64,000 nucleotides of DNA from Bryobacteraceae bacterium. Lineage in GTDB: Bacteria; Acidobacteriota; Terriglobia; Bryobacterales; Bryobacteraceae. Under the pieces are notes generated by a model. That model saw nothing but the letters and a program-made list of their open reading frames with translations, did no database searches and was not told the origin of the DNA. The stretch lies in NCBI GenBank assembly GCA_029975915.1, contig JARKOC010000391.1, forward strand, positions 50,930 through 114,929, read 5' to 3'. The position numbers were made by a program, and so were the translations under genes. Shown piece after piece: positions 24,891 to 33,953 of this stretch. Numbering within the stretch: the first letter of the stretch is position 1; the number at the start of each line of letters is the position of its first letter.

Positions 24891-27800
24891 GACCAAACCA
24901 GTGTACCTAACCCTGCTCGCCGTAACCCAAGTGGTCCTCCCCGCCGCACAGACTTGGACCATTCGCATCGAAGAACCCACCGGGATAGAACGCCGCACGG
25001 GCGAAGTGGTGCGCATCCCGCTTGCCCGGCTGGGCGGCCAACGCGAAGGGTTCCGCGCCGCCGCTCCAGGGGGCGGGGAAGTGCCAGTCCAGATTTCGGG
25101 CGATGAACTGTTGTTCCCCGTTAACGCGATGGGTGGCCAAGTGGTTGAATACAAGGTGCTTTGCTGCAACCAAACGAACTCCTCCATGCCCAGGGTCACG
25201 GTCCGGCGCATGGCCTCGGGCAGGATCGAAATGCGCAACGAGCGGGTTCGTTTGGTTGTGAATCCTGAGACCGCCGCCATTGTCGAGGCCTACAACCTGT
25301 CGGCCGGGCCGCAGCGTGTACTGAACCTGATCGAAACCACCCCCGACCAGCGCGACCCAAACGACATCCACGATACATCCCAAAAGGTGACCGGACCGGC
25401 CTCGCCTGTCGCCGGGCCCAATCAGGGCTGGACGGCAATTGCCCCCAGCGCCGGCGAGTGGAAACTGACGAGCGGCGTCCTGGAAGGCAGGCTCGAACGC
25501 GGCGGATTCGTCCTGAGCTTGGCCGCCGGTTCGCAAAGCGCGGTCTGGACCGCACCCGGCGGTTTCCGCTTCGCCAGCGTCAGCGCCTTACCCCATGTGC
25601 CGTTTGACCGTTGCGCCGACGGCAACGAATACGACTGGCCGACTGGACCAGGCTCGGGCGAGCCGCCAAATCCTGAAATCGGCATCAAGAAATGGACTAC
25701 CGCTCCCGGAGGGGTCTTTTCTTACTACAACCGTAGTGAAAACTACGGCGCGCTTGGCATAGCCGCTTTGGACGAATCGCTCCAATGGACAGGCGCGTGC
25801 ACGTCGCGCTTCGAGGGCCGTTCGTCGAGGCTGGTCTCGCGCATTGGCCTCCTATTCCATGAATGGCGCGGAGACGACACTGTTCTCGCGGCCCGCTCCG
25901 AGGCTCGTAAGTTGCGCCAACCATTAATCTTTTCAGTTGAACCGGGCGGCGAGGCCTCGATCGTCCAGTCGCTGCCAAACGAACTCGCTGCAATCCAGGA
26001 GGTGGCCGCCGCCCTGCCGCCCCCTTTTCTCCCTGAGCGGCTGGACCTGAACGGCGATTGGTCTCTGGCTTGGGGCGAGAAGGGCCAGGGTCCGTCGAGC
26101 GAATGGCGTAGCGTCAAGGTTCCCGGGTCTGTCCATCTTCAGTGGCTGCCGCGCGAGCAAGTTTATGAAAAATCGGCTGCCTGGGTGAGCCAAAAAGAGT
26201 GGTGGTACAAACGGTCCATCACCGTCCCGGCGGCGATGAAGGGCAAGCGGTTGCGCCTGGAGTTCGGCGCTACCGATTACTTTGCCGAGATTTTCATCGA
26301 TGGCCGCCGCATCGCCCGCCACGAGGGATACATCGACCCGCACGGCCACGATGTCAGCAATTTTCTCAAGCCCGGTTGCAGCCACGAGTTGAAGCTACGC
26401 ATTTGGACACCAGTCCATTATTACTGGAAACACAGGCCTTACACGGTCAAGGGAAGCTACGGCGGCGTCGACCAAAAGCCGGACGACATCACGGCCTTGG
26501 GCATCACGCGCGGAGTCTCGCTCGTGGCCTGGCGACAAGCGCGAATCGCGGATTTCGCAGTCGAAACGCGGATTGAAGGCGGCGCTGGCGTCGTCGAGGT
26601 TGCGGTCGATGCTGAAGGTGAGATGGACGGCGCACGCTGGGAGGCGTATCTCGGACCGGCGAACTTCAGCGGCGGCGCGGTCCAAAGGATCGCCGCGCCT
26701 GCTAAGGGCAACGAGAAGCGATTTGTTTTCAATGTGAAACACCCCCAGCTATGGTGGACTTGGGATCACGGCAAGCCGAGCCTCTATGCGCTCGATGTTC
26801 GATTGGTCGATTCGGCCGGGCACGTCCTTAGCGCCAAACGAACTCGCGTCGGCATCCGGACGATCGCCCGTCACGAGGACAAATTTTATCTGAATGGAGA
26901 GTCAATTTTCATCAGAGGAACAAACATCTATGCGAATCTTTGGATGTCGGAGTTCGGGCGAAAGGAGTATGAACGCGATCTGGCGCTTATCCGCAAGATG
27001 AACGTCAATGCCATCCGCGTCCATTGCCACTTCGAGAACCCGGAGTTCTATGAACTCGCCGACGAGCAGGGCTACCTGGTCTGGCAGGACTATCTCGAAG
27101 CCTGGTATCCGCACGACACCGAGTTTTCGCGCCGTGCCGCGGAGCTTTTCGACAATCACATCCGCATGGTCCGCAACCACCCGTCGGTGATGGCCTGGGC
27201 GCCGTCGGACGAGGAGGATCTGGAAAACTACCGTGACCTGACAAAGCACCTGGCGGCGCGGGCCTCGCTGCTCGATCCGCAGGACCGCTGGGTGCAGCGC
27301 TCCACCGGGCGCTGGGGCGACGCGCATCTCTACTACGGATGGTACGGCGGCTCAATCTACAACTACGCCAAGATGACGGCCAACCTGGTGACCGAACTCG
27401 GGTCGACGGCGCTGCCGAACCGGGAGTCGATCGAGAGGTTCATGAAGGGGAAGTGGCCCATTCCGGATTACGCCGAGGACTGGCATTACCACCGCCTGCA
27501 ACTACCCGAGGCCGAGCGCGCCTGGGGCGACCTGCGGAAACTGTCCATCGACGATGCGGTTGAAATATCGCAGGCCTACGCCTCGCGGCTGTTCCAGATC
27601 GCGCTTGAGCGGCAGCGGCGGCGCAAGGAGGAGGGCGCCGGCGGCATCTTCCACTTTTTCGCTATCGATTTCTGGCCGTCAGTGACCATGGCGGCGGTGG
27701 ATTTCTACCGTGTGCCGACCAAGGTCCATGCGACGGTGGGGCGAAGCTTCGAACCGGTGATGGCGAGCGTCGAGTACGGTCGAGATACGTTTAAGGTGGG

Positions 27801-28050
27801 CGAGAAGGTGACGCTGCCGGTCTGGGGGATCAACGATTACCACCGCGATCTGGGCCAGGGGTGGATCAGGTGGAAAATCGGCGGGGACTCCGGCGGCATT
27901 CTCCATGTCTTCACTGCGGATTCCAGTCGCAAGGCAGGGGAGATCGTTTGGTCGCCGGCGGCCGCAGGGCGGCATGAGTTGATTGTCGAAGTGTGGATTG
28001 CAGGTGCGAAGGTGTCGGAGAACCGGGTGGATTTCAGAGTGAATAAATAG
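24889..28050 (+). CDS. secreted glycoside hydrolase family 2-like enzyme
   Basis: The start is at MTKPVYLTLLAVTQVVLPAAQ, a signal peptide; an upstream in-frame ATG lacks one. The 1053-aa protein has about 370 N-terminal residues of unassigned beta-rich sequence. A GH2 sandwich domain follows (LNGDWSLAWGE, WYKRSITVP, YFAEIFIDGRRIARHEGY), then an immunoglobulin-like domain and a TIM barrel. The barrel has FYLNGESIFIRGTNIYANLW, NVNAIRVHCHFENPEFYELADEQGYLVWQD and the nucleophile region VTELGS (Glu836). At the acid/base position the usual N-E is replaced by D774-E775 (APSDEED). It resembles beta-mannosidase-like GH2 members. Substrate unknown. Confidence 0.85.
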   Translation: MTKPVYLTLLAVTQVVLPAAQTWTIRIEEPTGIERRTGEVVRIPLARLGGQREGFRAAAPGGGEVPVQISGDELLFPVNAMGGQVVEYKVLCCNQTNSSMPRVTVRRMASGRIEMRNERVRLVVNPETAAIVEAYNLSAGPQRVLNLIETTPDQRDPNDIHDTSQKVTGPASPVAGPNQGWTAIAPSAGEWKLTSGVLEGRLERGGFVLSLAAGSQSAVWTAPGGFRFASVSALPHVPFDRCADGNEYDWPTGPGSGEPPNPEIGIKKWTTAPGGVFSYYNRSENYGALGIAALDESLQWTGACTSRFEGRSSRLVSRIGLLFHEWRGDDTVLAARSEARKLRQPLIFSVEPGGEASIVQSLPNELAAIQEVAAALPPPFLPERLDLNGDWSLAWGEKGQGPSSEWRSVKVPGSVHLQWLPREQVYEKSAAWVSQKEWWYKRSITVPAAMKGKRLRLEFGATDYFAEIFIDGRRIARHEGYIDPHGHDVSNFLKPGCSHELKLRIWTPVHYYWKHRPYTVKGSYGGVDQKPDDITALGITRGVSLVAWRQARIADFAVETRIEGGAGVVEVAVDAEGEMDGARWEAYLGPANFSGGAVQRIAAPAKGNEKRFVFNVKHPQLWWTWDHGKPSLYALDVRLVDSAGHVLSAKRTRVGIRTIARHEDKFYLNGESIFIRGTNIYANLWMSEFGRKEYERDLALIRKMNVNAIRVHCHFENPEFYELADEQGYLVWQDYLEAWYPHDTEFSRRAAELFDNHIRMVRNHPSVMAWAPSDEEDLENYRDLTKHLAARASLLDPQDRWVQRSTGRWGDAHLYYGWYGGSIYNYAKMTANLVTELGSTALPNRESIERFMKGKWPIPDYAEDWHYHRLQLPEAERAWGDLRKLSIDDAVEISQAYASRLFQIALERQRRRKEEGAGGIFHFFAIDFWPSVTMAAVDFYRVPTKVHATVGRSFEPVMASVEYGRDTFKVGEKVTLPVWGINDYHRDLGQGWIRWKIGGDSGGILHVFTADSSRKAGEIVWSPAAAGRHELIVEVWIAGAKVSENRVDFRVNK

Positions 28051-28107
28051 GATGCCATGCGGAGATGTGCGGCTGTGGGGCAGCGCGGCGCCAGCGGCAC
28101 GCCCCGC

Positions 28108-28154
28108 GCGTCGAGACGAGTCTCGACGCGGCAGGCGAAGGGCGCCTGCGCTAC
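28108..28154. repeat. 47-bp palindromic repeat, copy 1 (REP-like)
   Basis: The unit holds two inverted repeats: an 8-bp palindrome GTCGAGAC-GA-GTCTCGAC, and a 7-bp one, GCAGGCG/CGCCTGC with a short purine loop. Copy 2 lies 27 bp downstream in the same orientation with 4 mismatches in 47. The pair sits just past the GH2 stop codon, between convergent genes, where REP-type elements usually occur. Confidence 0.75.
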
Positions 28155-28181
28155 GAATGACGGCACCTATGCGCACTCCCT

Positions 28182-28228
28182 GCGTCGAAACGAGTCTCGA
28201 CGCGGCAGGCGAAAGGCGCCTACTCTAC
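28182..28228. repeat. 47-bp palindromic repeat, copy 2 (REP-like)
   Basis: Same length and orientation as copy 1. It differs at four positions: two fall in the left arm and the loop, and two in the right arm, weakening the second hairpin. No transposase or terminal repeats adjoin it. Confidence 0.75.
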
Positions 28229-28263
28229 AAGCGCCTGGATAGGGGGCCAACTATAAGCAGGGA

Positions 28264-29592
28264 TCAGCCGAGTTTACTGATCTGACTCGCTGAATTGCGG
28301 ATCTTTTGGATCGCCGAGGCGATCTGGTCCATGTCCGACTTGGGCCCGATGAGTTGGTTCTGCATGAACCAAACGGATTCGGCGCAGAGCTTGTCGTTTT
28401 GCGGGCACTGATTCTGTTCGTGCCAGCGCTTGATGGCCGCCTCGCCGTAGATCTTCCTATAGTGGCGCGAATTGATCAGGTTGGCCAGGAACGGTTCCTT
28501 GTTCAGCGGCGTGTAGCCGGACGAGGCAGGGATGCCTTCAGCCGACAGCGCCTTCAGGAAAGCCGCCCGGCTGAGGCCGCCGAATTCGGACGGGTTGTAG
28601 CGCATCATGAACAGGTGCCAGGCGCTACGGGTCGTACCGGGATAGAGCTTCTGGGCGCGGATACCGGGGATCTTCTCGATGAGCGAGGTGAGATAGGCGG
28701 CGTTTTCGTCGCGGCGCTTGGCGAATGCCTCGATTCGTTTGGCCTGCGACATGAGCAGCGCGGCCTGGAATTCGGTCAGGCGAAGGTTGGCGCCGTTCAT
28801 GGCGTAACCGGAGAGTGTCATGTTCGAGCCGCGGCGCGCGCGGCCCTGGCCGTGGAAGGCGAAGGCGCGGTCAAACAGTTTTTCGTCGTTGCTGATCAGC
28901 GCGCCGCCCTCGCCGGAGTTGAGGTTCTTGGACGCCTGGAAGCTGAAGCAGCCGCAGGCGCCGAGCGATCCGAGTTTCTTGCCGCGCCATTCGCCGAGGT
29001 GGGCCTGGCAGGCATCCTCGATGACGGGCAGCGAGCGCCGCTTTCCGATTTCAAGGACCGTGTCCAGATCAGCAGGTGAGCCGCCGATGTGGACGGGGAT
29101 GATCGCCTTCGTGTTGGGCGTGATGCGGGCTTCGATCCTGCGCGGGTCGATTTGAGAGGTCTCGATGTCGGAGTCGACGAAGACGGGCAGGGCGTGCTGA
29201 AGAAGGATGACATTCAGCGTGGCAACGAAGGTGTAGGGAGGGAGAATGACTTCGTCGCCTGGACCTACGTCGAGGGCGTTCAATGCGCAGATGAGGGCGC
29301 TGGTGCCGTTGGCGGTGGCCAGGCAGTATTTCGTCCCTGTGAGGGCGGCGTATTGAGATTCGAACTCCTCGCAGCGCTTGCCGCCGGCGGTGCGGCCCCA
29401 GTGGCCGCTTTTGAGGACGCCGGTGAGACCGGCTTCGTCTGTCGAGTCCCACACCGGCCAAGCGTGGAAGGGCTGTTTGCGGATGGGTTCACCGCCTAGC
29501 ACAGCCGGGCGTGCGGTTTCGGCGCTGCGGACGGTGTGGATTGCCGCCGCTGCGGCGAGGGCGGTTCTGCGAGTGAGTTTTGCCGGTTCCAT
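28264..29592 (-). CDS. Tat-signal DegT/DnrJ/EryC1/StrS-family PLP aminotransferase
   Basis: The start is placed at MEPAKLTRRTALAAAAAI, because this gives a twin-arginine leader (TRRTALA, followed by an alanine-rich core and ARPAVLGG) and the family's usual beginning. The 442-aa protein keeps the PLP Lys222 in ASKNLNSGEGGA. It also has NGTSALICALNALDVGPGDEVILPPYTF, IIPVHIGG and EDACQAHLGEW, all intact. It is a paralogue of the aminotransferase at 23577-24890, but with an export signal. Export of a PLP-loaded enzyme through Tat is plausible because Tat moves folded cofactor proteins. Its periplasmic substrate is unknown. It stands alone, convergent with GH2 and divergent from the uracil-DNA glycosylase gene. 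Confidence 0.88.
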   Translation of the reverse strand: MEPAKLTRRTALAAAAAIHTVRSAETARPAVLGGEPIRKQPFHAWPVWDSTDEAGLTGVLKSGHWGRTAGGKRCEEFESQYAALTGTKYCLATANGTSALICALNALDVGPGDEVILPPYTFVATLNVILLQHALPVFVDSDIETSQIDPRRIEARITPNTKAIIPVHIGGSPADLDTVLEIGKRRSLPVIEDACQAHLGEWRGKKLGSLGACGCFSFQASKNLNSGEGGALISNDEKLFDRAFAFHGQGRARRGSNMTLSGYAMNGANLRLTEFQAALLMSQAKRIEAFAKRRDENAAYLTSLIEKIPGIRAQKLYPGTTRSAWHLFMMRYNPSEFGGLSRAAFLKALSAEGIPASSGYTPLNKEPFLANLINSRHYRKIYGEAAIKRWHEQNQCPQNDKLCAESVWFMQNQLIGPKSDMDQIASAIQKIRNSASQISKLG

Positions 29593-29658
29593 GGCTACAT
29601 ATTCTACGCCTGTGCGCCGATGGCGGCGTAAGCGGCCACCTGGGCAAGAATGGAGAGA

Positions 29659-30336
29659 ATGGCGGATTCGCTTCAATTGCTGAACCGGGAGATTGTGGCC
29701 TGCGGGCGATGCCCGCGGCTGCGCAGGTGGTGCGAGGAGGTGGCGCGGACGAAGCGGCGCGCTTACAGGGACTGCGATTACTGGGGCAAGCCGGTGGCCG
29801 GATTCGGGGACCCGACAGCGCGGTTGCTGGTGATCGGGCTGGCTCCCGGCGCGCATGGCGCGAATCGGACGGGGCGCGTCTTCACAGGCGACTCTTCGGG
29901 AGACTGGCTGTATCGTGCCATGTACCAGACGGGTTTCGCAAATCAGGCCGAATCGGTTTCACGAGACGATGGGCTGGCGTTGAAAGATGCGTGGGTGACG
30001 GCGTCGGTCCGGTGCGCGCCGCCGGACAATAAGCCGTCGCGCGAAGAGGTGCTTGCGTGCCGGCCGTTCCTGGAGCGGGAGGTGGCCTTGCTGAGGGACG
30101 TGAAGGTCGTCATCGCGCTTGGGCGGCTGGCGTTTGACAACTACCTGGCTCTGCTCCGCGGGCAGGGGCATGATGTTGCGCGCCTTGAATTCGCGCATGA
30201 TGCCGCGCACGAACTGGGCGCAGTGTTGCCGAGACTGATCAGTTCATATCATCCGAGCCGGCAGAATACACAGACGGGGCGATTGACGGAGCCGATGCTG
30301 CTGGAGGTCTTCGACCGGGCGCGTAAATTCCTGTAA
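29659..30336 (+). CDS. family 5 (UdgB-type) uracil-DNA glycosylase
   Basis: I chose the second ATG (MADSLQLL) because GGAGAGA lies just before it; the first ATG, 9 bp upstream, has no ribosome site. The 225-aa protein has an N-terminal CGRCPRLRRWC iron-sulfur cysteine cluster start. It has motif 1 GLAPGAHGANRTGRVFTGD, typical of family 5 UDGs (GLAP lacking the Asp/Asn of other families), and motif 2 SYHPSRQNTQTGRLT. It removes uracil and related lesions from DNA in base excision repair. It is divergent from the Tat aminotransferase gene, with 66 bp between starts. Confidence 0.92.
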   Translation: MADSLQLLNREIVACGRCPRLRRWCEEVARTKRRAYRDCDYWGKPVAGFGDPTARLLVIGLAPGAHGANRTGRVFTGDSSGDWLYRAMYQTGFANQAESVSRDDGLALKDAWVTASVRCAPPDNKPSREEVLACRPFLEREVALLRDVKVVIALGRLAFDNYLALLRGQGHDVARLEFAHDAAHELGAVLPRLISSYHPSRQNTQTGRLTEPMLLEVFDRARKFL

Positions 30337-30373
30337 AACGCCACCCCGGGTCCAGCGGATCTATGATGTAGTC

Positions 30374-30616
30374 ATGGCCCGTGGTTGGGAAAGCAAGGAT
30401 GTGGAATCGCGCATCCATGACGCCAACGACAGGTACCTCCACAAAGTCGACATGCCTACTCCCGAGGAGCGGGCACGCACCACCAAGCTACATCTGCTCG
30501 AACAGCAGCAGGCGCGCCTGCTGAACGAGATGCGCCAGGCGACCAGCGACAGAATGCTGGACCTGGTGCGGCGCGAGTTGGCTTGGGTGGAGGAGCATAT
30601 CAGGCAACTCAAATAG
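30374..30616 (+). CDS. small conserved-looking charged protein, function unknown
   Basis: The 80-aa soluble protein starts MARGWESKDVESRIHDA. Its C-terminal two thirds are predicted helical and rich in Arg/Glu/Gln (TTKLHLLEQQQARLLNEM, LDLVRRELAWVEEHIRQLK). There are no Cys, membrane segment or known motif. It is closely spaced between the uracil-DNA glycosylase gene and the purine permease gene on the same strand (37 and 26 bp), so it is probably part of one transcript. The compact spacing and helical pattern support a real gene. Confidence 0.65.
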   Translation: MARGWESKDVESRIHDANDRYLHKVDMPTPEERARTTKLHLLEQQQARLLNEMRQATSDRMLDLVRRELAWVEEHIRQLK

Positions 30617-30642
30617 TCCGGTCCTGATATCCTGTCCACTTC

Positions 30643-31950
30643 ATGCGCGAGAAACTAGAGGTCTACTTTGAGTTCGCCCGGTTGGGCACGAACTGGAAGA
30701 CCGAGATTCTGGCCGGGTTCACGACCTTCGTGACGATGGCCTACATCATTTTCGTCAACCCGTCGATTCTGGCGGATGCGGGGATGAATGTGGCGGCGAC
30801 CACCGCTGCGACGTGCATCTCTGCCGCGTTTGGATCGATCCTGATGGGCGTGTTGGCGCGCTACCCGATTGCGCTGGCGCCGGGCATGGGGCTGAATGCC
30901 TATTTCACGTACAGCGTGGTGAAGGGCATGGGCGTCAGCTGGCAGACAGCGCTTGGGGCGGTGTTTCTCTCAGGCATCATCTTCATCCTTCTCACGGCGG
31001 GCGGTGTGAGGAAACTGATTCTCGAATCGATTCCGAGAGACCTCTACGCTGCAGTGGCGGTGGGCATCGGGCTGTTCATCGCATTCATTGGATTCCGCAG
31101 CGCCGGCATCGTTGTGGCCGACGCCTCGACCACGGTCACGCTTGGAAAGTTGAGTGATCCGCATACCCTGCTGGCGCTGTTCGGGCTGCTGGCGATTTCG
31201 ACGCTGATGGCACGGGGCGTGCGCGCAGCGATGCTGCTTGGCATCCTGCTGACGACTCTCGCGGGCGCAGCGGTGGGGTTGGTGCAATGGAGTCCGGCGG
31301 CGTATTCGTATAAGGACATCACGGCGACCTTCATGCAGTTGGATGTTGCGGGGGCGCTCAAATTGGGGCTGCTGGAGATCGTCTTCGTCTTTCTGTTCGT
31401 CGATCTGTTCGACAACATCGGCACGCTGGTGGCCGTAGGCAAGCGTGCGCGGCTGTTCGACGACTCCGGGCACATCCCGCGGGTCAATCGCATCCTAACC
31501 TGTGACGCCCTCGCCACGACCGCCGGGTCGATGTGCGGGACATCAACGGTAGTCAGCTACATCGAAAGCGCAGCTGGCGTGGTTGCCGGAGGGCGCAGCG
31601 GGGTGACGGCCATTGTGTGCGGATTGTTGTTCGCCGCAGCTATCTTTGTCGCGCCGATGTTTGGAGTGATTCCGGCTCAGGCGACGGCGCCAGCGTTGAT
31701 CGTGGTCGGGGCGCTGATGCTTGGCCACGCCGCCGAGATCGACTGGCACGATCCGCTTTGCTCGATCCCGGCGTTTCTGACCATCACCGCCATCCCGCTG
31801 ACGTTTTCCATCGCCAACGGACTGGCGTTCGGCTTCACGGTGTGGACGCTGCTGCAGATCGCGGCCGGGCGCTGGCGGTCAATTCACTGGCTGGTGTATG
31901 TACTGACGGCGTTGTTCCTGGCACGGTTCTATTTCCTCGGCAAAGGCTGA
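30643..31950 (+). CDS. NCS2-family purine permease (AzgA/guanine-hypoxanthine type)
   Basis: The 435-aa protein has about 12 membrane segments. It begins with the AzgA-type FEFARLGTNWKTEILAGFTTFVTMAYIIFVNPSIL motif and has GMGLNAYFTYSVVKGMG. Near the middle it has FVFLFVDLFDNIGTLVAVGKRARL, followed by AGSMCGTSTVVSYIESAAGVVAGGRSG, the conserved substrate-site region of adenine/guanine permeases. Inferred role: proton-coupled uptake of adenine, guanine or hypoxanthine at the inner membrane. There is no riboswitch in the 26-bp gap upstream. Confidence 0.95.
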   Translation: MREKLEVYFEFARLGTNWKTEILAGFTTFVTMAYIIFVNPSILADAGMNVAATTAATCISAAFGSILMGVLARYPIALAPGMGLNAYFTYSVVKGMGVSWQTALGAVFLSGIIFILLTAGGVRKLILESIPRDLYAAVAVGIGLFIAFIGFRSAGIVVADASTTVTLGKLSDPHTLLALFGLLAISTLMARGVRAAMLLGILLTTLAGAAVGLVQWSPAAYSYKDITATFMQLDVAGALKLGLLEIVFVFLFVDLFDNIGTLVAVGKRARLFDDSGHIPRVNRILTCDALATTAGSMCGTSTVVSYIESAAGVVAGGRSGVTAIVCGLLFAAAIFVAPMFGVIPAQATAPALIVVGALMLGHAAEIDWHDPLCSIPAFLTITAIPLTFSIANGLAFGFTVWTLLQIAAGRWRSIHWLVYVLTALFLARFYFLGKG

Positions 31951-31988
31951 TTGCCGGCGCCTGGCGATGTGTCAAACTGGGCGTCGAG

Positions 31989-33407
31989 ATGAAACGCCGC
32001 GATTTTCTTGCCGTATCGTCCACCGGAGCGCTTGCGCCGCATCAGATCCAAACCACGGGCGCGCTTGGGACGCCAAGTCCACAACAGCAGAAGCGGCCGA
32101 ACGTCATCTGGCTTTTTGGCGACCAGCACCGGGCGCAGGCGCTGTCCTGCATGCACGATCCAAATGTGCGGACGCCAAATATTGATCGCATGTCGGTGGA
32201 TGGCGTCAACTTCACTGCCGCCGTTTCCGGGTTCCCTCTGTGCTGCCCGTTTCGGGGATCGCTGTTAACGGGCAAGTACCCGAACAACTGCGTTGTTGGC
32301 CACGAATACCCGTTGCCAAAGGGCCAGCCGACCATCGCCGAGCCATTCAGGCAGGCCGGTTACCATACCGCGTGGTTCGGTAAGTGGCATCTCTGCGGCT
32401 GGCAGGAGCGCAACGGGCGCGGGGCGCACTACATCTCGACGCCCGATCAGCGCGGCGGTTTCGACGAGTGGGTGGGCTACGACAACAACAATTCGCAGTG
32501 GGATTCGTGGGTCCACGGCGGAATGGGGAAAGATGCCTTTCACTACCGTTTGCCGGGTTATGAGACCGACGAACTGACGAGTCTTTTTATCAAGTATGTG
32601 AAGCAGCGCGGGGAGGACAAGAGGCCGTTTTTCGCCGCGCTTTCGGTTCAGCCGCCGCACGATCCCTACGTCGCGCCGCCGGAGTATATGCGCCGGTTTG
32701 CGCCGGCCAAGCTCGAAATGCGGCCCAATGTGCCTAATACGCCGGAAGTGCAGGATCTGGCGCGGCGGGAACTGGCCGGTTACTACGCCATGATCGAGAA
32801 CTGGGACGATAACATCGCGCGGATCCGCACGGCGCTGGACCAGGCCGGACTGGGATTCAACACGCACATCGTCTTGTTTTCGGACCATGGCGACATGCAC
32901 GGCTCGCATGGGATGTACCGGAAGATGAACCCTTACGAGGAATCCATCCGCATCCCATTCATCATTTCGGGGTCGACGCCGCGGTATGGCAACCGCACCG
33001 GACGCTTTCCCGTTCTGCTGAACGCGCCGGATATCGCGCCTACAACGCTGGGGTTGTGCGGGATCAGGAAGCCGTCGTGGATGGAAGGGTCGGATTACTC
33101 TGCGTTCCGGACGGGGACGGGACCGTTGCCCGCGCCGCCGGATTCGGCGTATTTGCAGACGGTCGTGCCAACCGGCCACGCCAATTCAGTGAACAAGCCG
33201 TATCGCGGCGTGGTGACGCGGGACGGATGGAAATACGCCTGCTTCGACGGCATGTCGTACGTTATGTTCAACCTCAACGATGACCCGTATGAGCAGGTGA
33301 ACCTGGCGCACAACAGCCGGTACCGGGCTGAACGAAAGAAGTTGATCGCGCGCGTGCGGCAGTGGGCGGCGGATACAGGCGACAAGTTCAACGTGCCGGA
33401 GGATTGA
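31989..33407 (+). CDS. Tat-exported sulfatase
   Basis: The start is placed at MKRRDFLAV, a twin-arginine leader; longer in-frame options upstream run through the permease gene in another frame. The 472-aa protein has the sulfatase signature CCPFRGSLLTGKYP. Cys85 of C-x-P-x-R is the residue converted to formylglycine. Metal ligands lie in WLFGDQH and FSDHGDMHGSHG, and KWH follows in the first third. This is the arylsulfatase-like N-sulfoglucosamine/alkaline-phosphatase superfamily. It acts outside the cytoplasm on sulfated glycans or glycolipids. No sulfatase-maturing enzyme gene is in the window. Confidence 0.9.
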   Translation: MKRRDFLAVSSTGALAPHQIQTTGALGTPSPQQQKRPNVIWLFGDQHRAQALSCMHDPNVRTPNIDRMSVDGVNFTAAVSGFPLCCPFRGSLLTGKYPNNCVVGHEYPLPKGQPTIAEPFRQAGYHTAWFGKWHLCGWQERNGRGAHYISTPDQRGGFDEWVGYDNNNSQWDSWVHGGMGKDAFHYRLPGYETDELTSLFIKYVKQRGEDKRPFFAALSVQPPHDPYVAPPEYMRRFAPAKLEMRPNVPNTPEVQDLARRELAGYYAMIENWDDNIARIRTALDQAGLGFNTHIVLFSDHGDMHGSHGMYRKMNPYEESIRIPFIISGSTPRYGNRTGRFPVLLNAPDIAPTTLGLCGIRKPSWMEGSDYSAFRTGTGPLPAPPDSAYLQTVVPTGHANSVNKPYRGVVTRDGWKYACFDGMSYVMFNLNDDPYEQVNLAHNSRYRAERKKLIARVRQWAADTGDKFNVPED

Positions 33408-33534
33408 GGGTGGACACGAACCCCGTCGCGGCGGGGGCGTCGCGCGGGATTCTGGGGGACCGCCTGCCGTCGATCCTACGTCGACAGCGAGAGCAGATAT
33501 CCAGGTGTGTTTCGAATGGCTGGTGCTGAGAAAG

Positions 33535-33918
33535 CTACTGGTGGACCGAGTACTGCGGTTGCGGCGGGTTGAGTTTGACTTCGACGGTGCGTTCGGCTTC
33601 GAGGATCTCGAAGGTCTCGCCGAAGGTCTGGTAGCCTTTCGCGATCACCTGGATGAGGAAGTTGCCCTGGGGCAGCGGCGGGATTTTGGCCACGCCGTCC
33701 TGGTTGGTTTTCAACTGGTAGGAGGTGATGACCTTCTTGCCGAGCTTCAGCTTCGACCGGCCCTGGTCGAGGCGGACGATGACGCTGGCGCGATCGATCG
33801 GCTTGCCGCTCAGGGTCTTCACCTCGACGCGAAGGGTTGTCATCGGCGGGTCGTCGAACGCCATGGCCGGCGCCGCCAGGACCAGCGGAAACAGGACAGC
33901 CATCAGTCTCATGCGCAT
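33535..33918 (-). CDS. secreted carboxypeptidase-regulatory-like domain protein
   Basis: The 127-aa protein has a signal peptide (MRMRLMAVLFPLVLAAPAMA). One transthyretin-like beta-sandwich domain follows, with VEVKTLSGKPIDRASVIVRL, KTNQDGVAKIPPLPQGNFLIQVIAKGYQTF and a final EVKLNP strand. This is the pattern of carboxypeptidase regulatory-like/CNA_B domains, which are common as short secreted proteins or at the N-terminus of TonB-type proteins in Acidobacteria. Function unknown. It is convergent with the sulfatase gene. The 127-bp gap between them holds no recognisable terminator. Confidence 0.8.
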   Translation of the reverse strand: MRMRLMAVLFPLVLAAPAMAFDDPPMTTLRVEVKTLSGKPIDRASVIVRLDQGRSKLKLGKKVITSYQLKTNQDGVAKIPPLPQGNFLIQVIAKGYQTFGETFEILEAERTVEVKLNPPQPQYSVHQ

Positions 33919-33953
33919 GACTTCATTTTAGGCGATGCCGGGCCACGCCGAAG

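Noticed and set aside
28108..28228. Possible CRISPR array
   Set aside because: Only two units, each strongly palindromic with a 27-bp gap, and no cas genes; better explained as REP-like elements.
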